DNA from: Candidatus Obscuribacterales bacterium
Lineage (GTDB): Bacteria > Cyanobacteriota > Vampirovibrionia > Obscuribacterales > Obscuribacteraceae
Assembly (NCBI GenBank): GCA_019745505.1
Contig: JAIETE010000240.1
Coordinates: 1 to 33,256, forward strand
DNA: 33,256 nucleotides
Direction: 5' to 3'
Within the stretch, counting starts at the first letter, position 1; every line of letters starts with the position of its first letter. Positions 16,993 to 24,758 of the stretch are shown here, in pieces. The notes under the pieces were generated by a model. That model worked only from the letters and a program-made list of their open reading frames with translations. It was not told the origin of the DNA and did not search any database. The translations under genes were made by a program, and so were the position numbers.

Positions 16993-17103
16993 AGAATCAG
17001 AGCCTTTTGAATCTACGTCTCATTTATCCACGAAACCTATATGAATGAGGTCAAGAACAAAAGAAAGGGAATAAAGAAAACGCAAAGACCGAAGGTGAAG
17101 TCT

Positions 17104-17616
17104 ATGAAGGTGATTCAAGCAAAATGGCGAGCAAGTTCGCTGCTCTGCTTGAGCTTGCTTTTGTTGTCGACCGCACATCAGTCTATCGCCGGAACGAGTG
17201 CTAAAGACCAGCACGCAACAAAGACCAAAAGCGGCGAGAAGCAGAACGAAGCAGCCTCAAAATCGGCGGCGCGCGGGCAATCTGACACTACCTGGGCGCA
17301 GATGAAACGCAGGAACGAAAATGACGCAATCGCCGACAGAAAAATCACAGAACAAATGATCAAAAACCATGAGCCTGCCAGCGGTCCGTTCATTCTTCGG
17401 CGCCGCAAGATCTGGAATAAGCTCAAGCGCGACTACGAAGAAAAAAAAGACGTCACAAAAGTGATGAGTCAATACCTGAAAATGAACGAAACAGTCAATC
17501 GCGGAACCAACTGGATAATCGACGACAAGGGCACTTACACTCGAATACGCCCTCTCAGCGAAAGATGCAAGGACCTGGAAGATGCTCTGGATATCAAACC
17601 GGAAATTGTGCCGTAA
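17104..17616 (+). CDS. Small secreted basic protein, function unknown
   Basis: 170 residues from ATG 17104. MKVIQAKWRASSLLCLSLLLLSTAHQSIAG is a classical signal peptide, and GAAGGTGAAG stands just upstream. The frame extends to an earlier ATG at 17041, but that adds a lysine-rich tail in front of the signal and has no ribosome site. The mature protein begins with a Lys/Ser/Ala-rich flexible part and continues as a charged region (MKRRNENDAIADRKITEQM, then FILRRRKIWNKLKRDYEEK). A Trp/Tyr-containing end (NWIIDDKGTYTRIRP) closes it. I do not recognise it. A periplasmic or extracellular role is inferred from the signal peptide only. Confidence 0.6.
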   Translation: MKVIQAKWRASSLLCLSLLLLSTAHQSIAGTSAKDQHATKTKSGEKQNEAASKSAARGQSDTTWAQMKRRNENDAIADRKITEQMIKNHEPASGPFILRRRKIWNKLKRDYEEKKDVTKVMSQYLKMNETVNRGTNWIIDDKGTYTRIRPLSERCKDLEDALDIKPEIVP

Positions 17617-17700
17617 TGAAAAGCTGGTAGAAGTGACAGCACGTATCTGAGCAACTACGTTAGAAATTTCTTTGCTTTGCCTGAAATTACTATCCGCTAG

Positions 17701-17731
17701 TTGTCATTAGAATATTTAGAGGCTATTCTAA
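17701..17731 (+). promoter_or_regulatory. Sigma-70-type promoter with built-in inverted repeat, upstream of mmsA
   Basis: TTGTCA (17701-17706) and TATTCT (17724-17729) are separated by exactly 17 bases. A perfect 8-base inverted repeat, TTAGAATA (17707-17714) and TATTCTAA (17724-17731), spans the spacer and covers the -10 element. That is where a repressor operator would sit. The expected transcript start is near 17736, about 30 bases before the mmsA start codon. Confidence 0.6.
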
Positions 17732-17767
17732 TCCGCATTAATAGATATCTCCGGCGGAGGATTCGCG

Positions 17768-19294
17768 ATGGTCGTCACGCAAGACAAGGTCACGACTTGC
17801 AAGCTCTTGATCAATGGTGCCTGGGTAGAGTCAAAGGCGACCGAATTCGGCGAGGTCAACAATCCGTCGAGCGGTGACGTGATTGCCAAAGTGCCGATGG
17901 GCGGCAGCGACGACGTCGATCGCGCAGTACAAGCCGCACACAAAGCTTTCTTGGAATGGCGTGAAGTGCCCGTTGTTGAACGCGCTCGCGTGATGTTCAA
18001 ATTCAAGAATTTGCTCGACATCCACTATGAGGACATCGCCAAATCAGTGGTCCGCGAACACGGCAAGACGATTGCCGAAGCGCGAGCATCTGTTATGCGC
18101 GGCATCGAAGTCGTCGAATTTGCATGCGGAGTGCCGTCGCTCATCATGGGCGAATCAATGGAAAACATCGCCCGCAACGTAGATATCGAAACCGTACGCC
18201 ATCCGCTCGGTGTTTGTGCGGGCATCACACCATTCAACTTCCCAGCAATGGTGCCGCTCTGGATGTATCCGGTTGCCATCACATGCGGCAATTCATTTGT
18301 GTTGAAACCATCCGAAAAGGTTCCGCTGACCAGCATGATGATCGCCGAATACCTCAAGGAAGCTGGGCTTCCTGATGGCGTCTTCAACATCGTGCATGGT
18401 GGCAAAGATTGCGTCAACGCATTGCTCACGCACCCTCTCATCAAAGCAATCTCCTTCGTCGGCTCGACAGCCATTGCCAAACACGTGTATGAAACCGGGA
18501 CGAAACACGGCAAGCGCGTGCAGTCGGCCGGTGGTGCGAAGAACCACATCATCATCATGCCGGACGCCGACATGGACCAAACAGTACAAGCGCTGCAAGC
18601 ATCCGCATTCGGATGCGCAGGCGAGCGCTGCATGGCCGGCAGCCTGGCGATTCCAGTCGGAGAAGCAGGTGACATGCTGATTCCCCAACTGGTAGAGTCA
18701 GCCGGCAAAATGAAAGTCGGTCGCACCGACGTCGATGACAGCATCGATATGGGTCCTGTAGTCTCCAGAGAACACCTGGCAAAAGTCACATCGCTCATCG
18801 ACAAAGGCGTCAAAGAAGGCGGCGACCCGGTTTTGGATGGTCGAAAACTGAAAGTCAAAGATGCGCCTAACGGCTATTTCTTGGGACCAACTATCCTCGA
18901 CAAATTGAAAGCGGACAACACTGTCGTTAGAGAAGAAATCTTCGGACCAGTGCTGTCCTGCGTCCGCGTAGACACAATCGAAGACGCCATCAAGCTCGGC
19001 GAAAACTGCGAGTACGGAAACGGCGCAGTCATCTACACGTCGAGCGGGCGCGCCGCGCGTGAATTCAAACACCGCTTCAATGCAGGCATGATCGGCATCA
19101 ACGTCGGCGTACCCGCACCGATGGCGTGGTTCCCATTCACCGGATGGAACAATTCATTCTTTGGCGATTTGCACATCCAGGGCAAGGAAAGCGTGCACTT
19201 CTACACCCAACAAAAGATGACCATGACCCGCTGGGTCGCTCCATCCAAGGGCAGTGCTAAATTCCACGATCCTATCTGGAAGGCGAAGAGCTGA
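17768..19294 (+). CDS. mmsA: Methylmalonate-semialdehyde dehydrogenase (CoA-acylating)
   Basis: NAD-dependent aldehyde dehydrogenase that turns methylmalonate semialdehyde plus CoA into propionyl-CoA (or malonate semialdehyde into acetyl-CoA), in valine, pyrimidine or inositol breakdown. The catalytic cysteine is C288 in GCAGERCMA. The oxyanion asparagine is N157 in TPFNFPA. FACGVPSLIMGE (118-129) and GWNNSFFGDLHIQG near the C-terminus are MmsA hallmarks, and the usual Glu of other ALDHs is absent after QSAGGAKNH, as expected for the CoA-acylating type. The 508 residues are typical. ATG 17768 follows GGCGGAGG. No other genes of the pathway are adjacent, and the upstream inverted repeat suggests local control. 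Confidence 0.93.
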   Translation: MVVTQDKVTTCKLLINGAWVESKATEFGEVNNPSSGDVIAKVPMGGSDDVDRAVQAAHKAFLEWREVPVVERARVMFKFKNLLDIHYEDIAKSVVREHGKTIAEARASVMRGIEVVEFACGVPSLIMGESMENIARNVDIETVRHPLGVCAGITPFNFPAMVPLWMYPVAITCGNSFVLKPSEKVPLTSMMIAEYLKEAGLPDGVFNIVHGGKDCVNALLTHPLIKAISFVGSTAIAKHVYETGTKHGKRVQSAGGAKNHIIIMPDADMDQTVQALQASAFGCAGERCMAGSLAIPVGEAGDMLIPQLVESAGKMKVGRTDVDDSIDMGPVVSREHLAKVTSLIDKGVKEGGDPVLDGRKLKVKDAPNGYFLGPTILDKLKADNTVVREEIFGPVLSCVRVDTIEDAIKLGENCEYGNGAVIYTSSGRAAREFKHRFNAGMIGINVGVPAPMAWFPFTGWNNSFFGDLHIQGKESVHFYTQQKMTMTRWVAPSKGSAKFHDPIWKAKS

Positions 19295-19312
19295 CACGCT
19301 CATTACAAAATG

Positions 19313-19331
19313 AACAGACTCAGCGTCTGTT
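19313..19331 (+). terminator. Weak hairpin after mmsA
   Basis: AACAGAC pairs with GTCTGTT around the loop TCAGC, 19 bases after the mmsA stop and about 30 bases before the type A palindrome. There is no U-run, so it is only a candidate transcript end between two converging genes. Confidence 0.35.
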
Positions 19332-19361
19332 GATGTCGTAGTCTCGCTACAGCAACAAGAA

Positions 19362-19385
19362 GGGGCGCATGCAATGCGCCCCCAC
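19362..19385. repeat. GC-rich palindrome, type A copy 4 (reverse orientation)
   Basis: ggggcgcatgcaatgcgcccccac is the reverse complement of the copies at 3204 and 4287, carrying the same flanking CCCCCAC. It lies between the converging mmsA and desaturase genes, 12 bases past the desaturase stop, and so again marks a 3' end. Confidence 0.65.
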
Positions 19386-19396
19386 ATTCTCTTTTT

Positions 19397-20542
19397 TTAG
19401 CTGCGAGCGGTTTCTGCGGAAGGGACGAGCTGGGAGATTGCAATCTCAGCGGTCTCCAACGCTTCTCTTGCGGCTTTGTTGGCAACTTCTGCAGCTTCGT
19501 TGGCGGTTTTTCCAGCAGCCAATGCAGCTTCGCGTGCAGTTTTGTTGGCATTCTCGGCAGCATCTCTGGCTGCATGCATCGCAACATCAGCTGCTTCGCG
19601 AGCAGATTTGCCGGCGGCCTCAGCAGCAAGGAATGCAGCTTCGGCAGCTTCGTGCACAGCTTCACGAGCAATTTCGGCAGCCTTTTGTGCAGCTTCAGCA
19701 GCTTGAGTAACAGCAGCAGGCATTTTGATTTGTGCTTTGCTTGTTGCTCTCTCTTTCTTCTTCTCGAGCAATTCCTTGCTTGGAATGTGGATTTTCGTAG
19801 CCAAACCGAGCTTCTCGAGAATGACGATGCAGAGATAGGTGAAGTCGAACTCCCACCATTCAAGACCGTGACGAGCACTCTTTGGAATAGCATGGTGGTT
19901 GTTGTGCCAGCCTTCACCTACTGCCAGAAGACCGACCCACCAGACGTTTCTCGAATCCTCGGTGGTTCTGTATGTGCGATAGCCGAGGCTCGGAAGGTGA
20001 CAAAAAGCGTTAACGAACTGCGTGCTCCAGAAAATGGTGAATGTTCCGATCAAGCTGCCGACGACGCATTGCCATCCGAAAACAAAAAACAACAGCACGC
20101 GAAAAGCAATGCAGAGAGCCAGATTGAGCTTGGCATGATAGGCGCCGTGATCGCAGCCGAGCTTTATGTAGAGCGGATCTTGCATCAAGTCATGCGCTTG
20201 CTTCTGCAATTCTTCGTTGCTCTGCACGCGGTCGGTGTAGAACATCCATTTGTAGAGAGCGTGGGCAATGCCTTGACGAGGCGAATGCGGATCAAGCGGT
20301 GTATCAGACTTCTGGTGGTGCTGGCGGTGTACGCCGACCCAGACAATGGGAGCGCCCATCAATGCGAAATAGGCGCCGGAACAAATGCAATATTCAAGCC
20401 ATTTGGGAACGACGAGCGACTTGTGAGTCAGCAAGCGGTGATATCCCAGCGTTATACCGACTCCGTGCCAGTGATGCCAGAACACCGCCCATGCGGCAAT
20501 GACCAAACTTGTGGAGACGACGGGGTTTTCAAAGATGCCCAA
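19397..20542 (-). CDS. Acyl delta-9 fatty-acid desaturase with LEA-like repeat tail
   Basis: Membrane di-iron enzyme that introduces a double bond into acyl chains. Its three histidine boxes are HRLLTH (35-40), HRQHH (72-76) and HNNHH (213-217), in the order and spacing of the DesC/stearoyl desaturase family, and hydrophobic spans lie between them. The catalytic part ends near residue 270. Residues 280-367 are eight consecutive 11-residue units of Ala/Glu/Lys-rich helix (consensus like xAREAAxxAxK). A 14-residue end follows. Such a tail is not part of usual desaturases. The start is TTG 20542, preceded by AGAGGAA at correct spacing and an in-frame TAA 15 bases upstream. Confidence 0.88.
   Translation of the reverse strand: MGIFENPVVSTSLVIAAWAVFWHHWHGVGITLGYHRLLTHKSLVVPKWLEYCICSGAYFALMGAPIVWVGVHRQHHQKSDTPLDPHSPRQGIAHALYKWMFYTDRVQSNEELQKQAHDLMQDPLYIKLGCDHGAYHAKLNLALCIAFRVLLFFVFGWQCVVGSLIGTFTIFWSTQFVNAFCHLPSLGYRTYRTTEDSRNVWWVGLLAVGEGWHNNHHAIPKSARHGLEWWEFDFTYLCIVILEKLGLATKIHIPSKELLEKKKERATSKAQIKMPAAVTQAAEAAQKAAEIAREAVHEAAEAAFLAAEAAGKSAREAADVAMHAARDAAENANKTAREAALAAGKTANEAAEVANKAAREALETAEIAISQLVPSAETARS
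19442..19705 (-). repeat. Eight tandem 33-base units encoding 11-residue helical repeats
   Basis: Within the desaturase gene, 264 bases divide exactly into eight 33-base units. The translation gives QAAEAAQKAAE, IAREAVHEAAE, AAFLAAEAAGK, SAREAADVAMH, AARDAAENANK, TAREAALAAGK, TANEAAEVANK and AAREALETAEI. The copies have diverged at DNA level, so the period is maintained at protein level. The pattern is close to the group 3 LEA 11-mer. Confidence 0.85.
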
Positions 20543-20770
20543 AATGAATTCCTCTTACTTGTCTAATCTGACAATAAAGCTTGATTTGCACAGTTATATC
20601 ATGGAGTTCTCAAGACACGCCTGCACCTGAAAAGCGTTTACGTCGGCATGCCCCCAAAACAGCGACAGGCCTAGTTCTGAATAATATCTTATGCTGCAAC
20701 AAACCGCATCGTTCTAAAGGCGGACACTTAATTGTGTGTATACTGACAAGCGCTCTTCCGGAACCACGTC

Positions 20771-21874
20771 ATGCAGCCCGCCCTGCCATTTTCAGGCAAA
20801 TCCAAGTTGAGACCTATCAGCGCAAGAAAAAAGCAAGCCTCGCTGCTTCTGGCTTTGACTTCGAGCCTAATGGCTATGCCGCCATTGATGGCACAGCCGA
20901 CTTCGGATACGCCATTACAGGCGGTGCTTAAGCATGACGCTTCGACGAAAAAGCCGCGCGTCATTCTCGCGCTCGGCGGGGGCGGAACCCGCGGCTGCGC
21001 GCACATTGGCGTACTCAGAGTGCTCGAGAAAGAAGGCATTCCGATAGACGGAATTGTCGGAACAAGTATCGGGGCAATCGTCGGTGGTCTTTACGCCGCA
21101 GGTGTGAAAACCGACCAGATTGAGCACCGCATGCTCAACCGGTCACTTCTGAAAGCCTACCAAACCATCCCAATTCCACTGCGCGTCGCGCTGATCCCTG
21201 TGTTTTTCGTTCCTCGTGTCTTTGGTTATCGTCCTTACGATGGGCTCTATAAAGGCAACAAGTTTCGCAATTACTTGAATAACGCGGTCCCCGAATACGA
21301 CCGGGACATAGAAGCTCTACCCGTTCCCTTCGTTGCGGTGGCGTCCAATCTTCTGGACGCAAAACCGTATGCCATAGCCAAAGGCAATCTAGGTCTGGCG
21401 ATTCAAGCTTCCTCAGCTATACCTGTTTTGCGCCGCCCCGTGCCGATGAACGGGCTGCTTCTCGTAGACGGCGGACTGCAAGCCAATCTGCCTGTTAAGC
21501 AAGCGAAGGAATTGGGAGGCGACATTGTCATAGCGGTGGACGTCGATGAGCAGTTCACAAACCTGAGCGAGAAAGAGTTTCGTCGCATCGGCAGCGTCAG
21601 CAAGCGCGTGATCAATATGGTTTTGTCCAAAGTAGATGAAGACCAACTGAAAGTCGCAGACTTAGTCATTCATCCGAACGTCAACAACATCAGCCTTTTG
21701 AGCACCAAATCCAAGGACGCTCGCCGTGCGATAGAAGAAGGAGAAGCAGCAGCCAGGAATGCCTTACCGGAGATACGCGCACGCATGGAAAAGGTGGCCA
21801 AGCTCAAGCTAGCAGATCAAACGCCGGACAGCGGCGAGCCGAAAGACCAGTCTCAAGTTAAGAGCGCTGAGTAG
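20771..21874 (+). CDS. Patatin-like phospholipase / serine hydrolase
   Basis: 367 residues. A long N-terminal signal (ASLLLALTSSLMAMPPLMAQ, about 23-42) predicts export, with the hydrolase domain from about residue 62. The oxyanion loop is GGGGTRG (69-75), the nucleophile is S99 in GTSIG, and the catalytic Asp is D233 in DGG. Together they give the Ser-Asp dyad of the patatin/RssA/NTE-type lipases. The substrate cannot be read from sequence, though membrane phospholipid or lysophospholipid is usual. The C-terminal part is helical and charged. ATG 20771 has only a weak ribosome site. A TATACT at 20739-20744 could be its -10 box, but I see no matching -35. The next gene follows by 14 bases. Confidence 0.85.
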   Translation: MQPALPFSGKSKLRPISARKKQASLLLALTSSLMAMPPLMAQPTSDTPLQAVLKHDASTKKPRVILALGGGGTRGCAHIGVLRVLEKEGIPIDGIVGTSIGAIVGGLYAAGVKTDQIEHRMLNRSLLKAYQTIPIPLRVALIPVFFVPRVFGYRPYDGLYKGNKFRNYLNNAVPEYDRDIEALPVPFVAVASNLLDAKPYAIAKGNLGLAIQASSAIPVLRRPVPMNGLLLVDGGLQANLPVKQAKELGGDIVIAVDVDEQFTNLSEKEFRRIGSVSKRVINMVLSKVDEDQLKVADLVIHPNVNNISLLSTKSKDARRAIEEGEAAARNALPEIRARMEKVAKLKLADQTPDSGEPKDQSQVKSAE

Positions 21875-21888
21875 GTGCGGAGGCGATC

Positions 21889-22254
21889 GTGACGCGCAAG
21901 CACATTTCTCTTATACTTTGCTGCATTTTTTTCACTACGGTGGGAGTTCTTCACTTCACTAGCACCGCTACGTTTACCCGCATTGTTCCTGACTTCATTC
22001 CGTTTCCCGAGTGGGCCGTGTACATCACCGGAGTGATGGAAATAACCGGCGGCATTCTTCTGTTTTTTCCAAAGACCCGTCGCTTCGCCTCATATTTCCT
22101 CATATTTCTTCTCATCATCGTTTTTCCGGCCAACATCAACATGGCGGTCAATCGCATTGATTTCGGGAAAGTACCGACAGCCGTACTCTGGGCGCGACTG
22201 CCGCTGCAAGTGCTGCTCATTTACTGGGTTTACAGGCTGCGGCGCGTGGAGTAA
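21889..22254 (+). CDS. DoxX-like four-helix membrane protein
   Basis: 121 residues with four predicted membrane spans: about 5-22, 41-60, 67-88 and 98-117. The pattern GVLHFTSTATFTRIVPDFIPFP followed by GVMEITGGILL and a kept Asn-Met pair (INMAVN) is typical of the DoxX/MauE-like membrane family, whose members are often linked to redox or quinone chemistry but lack one clear function. GTG 21889 has GGAGG at good spacing. It probably shares a transcript with the patatin gene, 14 bases upstream. Confidence 0.7.
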   Translation: MTRKHISLILCCIFFTTVGVLHFTSTATFTRIVPDFIPFPEWAVYITGVMEITGGILLFFPKTRRFASYFLIFLLIIVFPANINMAVNRIDFGKVPTAVLWARLPLQVLLIYWVYRLRRVE

Positions 22255-22539
22255 AGACGAGCCCACCGGCCTTCAAGGCTCTTTCTGGCAGGTTAAATCC
22301 GCACCGTTTTATCTGCAAAACACAGAAGTGGGTGGGGATAACCGCCCAACCTTGGTTTTATTTAGCTTGCCGAAGACTTTTCAATTGCTTATTGTTGTAC
22401 GAAAGACTTCTTGATTACCCGCCCTCCTGCAAGCGGAAGAAGTCGAAATTGGGACCGACGGGACGCAGGAAACAGACAGGCTGCCACCTCTCGGCGGCAC
22501 AATCGGGCAAAGTGGCAACAAGCGGGGATAAAACTCGGC
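22255..22539. other. 285-base gap without a recognisable gene
   Basis: Between the DoxX-like gene and the ATPase I find only small inverted repeats, such as GGGTGG against CCGCCC near 22330-22350. The ATPase frame stays open back to 22411, but that stretch is Arg/Gln-rich without family resemblance. It probably holds the 5' leader of the ATPase gene. Confidence 0.4.
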
Positions 22540-23148
22540 ATGCGGATAGTCATAACCGGTGGACCTTCGGTAGGCAAGACGACCATCGTATCGGGCGTGG
22601 CCGAGCGAGGCTTCCCATTTGTCCAGGAATTTGCCACTCAAATTATCAAAGAAGGCGTCTTTCTTCCCTGGGTAGACCGCTGCTCGTTTCAGGACGAGGT
22701 GCTCAGACGCCAGTGTGCAGCCGAAAGAGAGCTGGATGAGGTTACAGGGCCGGTCTTTCTGGACCGCGGACTCTTCGACGGAGAAGCCTATTACATCTAC
22801 GACAGGCTGGAGATTCCCGCGAGATTCTCGCAACTGGATGCCTCGAAATACACGCTGGCATTCCTCGTAGAACCACTCAATTTTTTCGATAAAACGGAAG
22901 TGCGACGCGAAGATCTGGAATTCACGCACAAAATCTCGGTCATTCTGGAAAACTGCTACTCCAGCCGCGGAGTTGAAGTCGTGCGGGTGCCGGCCATGAC
23001 TCCCGAAGAACGGGTCGATTTCGTCATCGCCGAAGTTCGCAAGCGAATGGAAGAGCGCAACGACGCCTTATCCGCGCAGCAGAAGCACGCGCACATAGGA
23101 CATTCAACTCATCGAAAGAACAGCCGCCGCATTGCCGGAGTGATGTAA
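22540..23148 (+). CDS. AAA_28-type P-loop ATPase/kinase
   Basis: 202 residues from ATG 22540. The Walker A loop GGPSVGKTT (7-15) comes directly after the first strand MRIVIT, and FLDRGLFDGEAYY gives a DRG-type Walker B/kinase motif. Together with VQEFATQIIKEG they match the AAA_28 (NadR kinase-like) family, small NTP-binding proteins with a nucleotide/nucleoside kinase fold. The cellular substrate is unknown. The frame can be extended to 22411 (245 residues), but the P-loop strand normally starts the protein and GGGGA lies upstream of the chosen ATG. The C-terminus is His/Lys-rich (QQKHAHIGHSTHRKNS) and could be flexible or bind metal. A type B palindrome follows nine bases after the stop. 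Confidence 0.75.
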   Translation: MRIVITGGPSVGKTTIVSGVAERGFPFVQEFATQIIKEGVFLPWVDRCSFQDEVLRRQCAAERELDEVTGPVFLDRGLFDGEAYYIYDRLEIPARFSQLDASKYTLAFLVEPLNFFDKTEVRREDLEFTHKISVILENCYSSRGVEVVRVPAMTPEERVDFVIAEVRKRMEERNDALSAQQKHAHIGHSTHRKNSRRIAGVM

Positions 23149-23157
23149 TAGCGGAGC

Positions 23158-23174
23158 GCCGGCGGCTCGCCGGC
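23158..23174. repeat. GC-rich palindrome, type B copy 2
   Basis: gccggc-ggctc-gccggc is a perfect 6-bp stem nine bases after the ATPase stop. It is related to the 3230-3246 element, whose loop is its reverse complement. It may act as a 3'-end structure. No U-run follows. Confidence 0.55.
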
Positions 23175-23292
23175 ATCATTGACTCTTCGTGCAAGCAACT
23201 AGCTTGAGCGCTCTAATGCGTCCATTTTCATACATTGCACCGCGTGACCGGCGGTGCCGCGTAGCCTCAGCACGCCTTAATTTTCGGGCAAA

Positions 23293-23320
23293 TTCACTTT
23301 CCAACAGGCTATCCTATATT
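23293..23320 (+). promoter_or_regulatory. Candidate sigma-70 promoter for glutamate dehydrogenase
   Basis: TTCACT (23293-23298) and TATATT (23315-23320) lie 16 bases apart. The -10 is strong and the -35 is a 4/6 match. The leader to the gdhA start would be about 70 bases. Confidence 0.4.
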
Positions 23321-23348
23321 AGCTTAGGCACATCATCGAAAAGGTGAT

Positions 23349-23373
23349 CGCCAAGCACCTCGGTGATTTGGCG
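23349..23373 (+). promoter_or_regulatory. Leader hairpin before the gdhA ribosome site
   Basis: CGCCAA (23349-23354) pairs with TTGGCG (23368-23373), and inside it CAC pairs with GTG around a CTCG loop. The AGGAGA ribosome site starts about 10 bases later. It may influence translation or mRNA stability, but no ligand-binding core is visible. Confidence 0.35.
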
Positions 23374-23395
23374 CGTCGCGTCAGGAGAAATTTGA

Positions 23396-24661
<1,266 letters not shown>

Positions 24662-24673
24662 TTGAGGAACGAA

Positions 24674-24699
24674 TCTGACGAAAGTTCGTCAGAACTTTT
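24674..24699 (+). terminator. Intrinsic terminator after gdhA
   Basis: TCTGACGA pairs with TCGTCAGA around AAGT, followed by ACTTTTG. The 8-bp stem begins 12 bases after the gdhA stop. The U-tract is short. Confidence 0.55.
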
Positions 24700-24758
24700 G
24701 CTACTTCAGTGACCTTCCAGTTACAGCTTCTACAAACAAAATCAGCGAGGACTGCCGC

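Noticed and set aside
19442-19705. Tandem 33-base repeats as a CRISPR or minisatellite
   Set aside because: No spacers, diverged copies, and an intact reading frame with a protein-level 11-residue period.
22411-22539. 43-codon extension of the AAA_28 ATPase
   Set aside because: Arg/Gln-rich and unlike the family; the P-loop strand normally begins the protein, as with ATG 22540.
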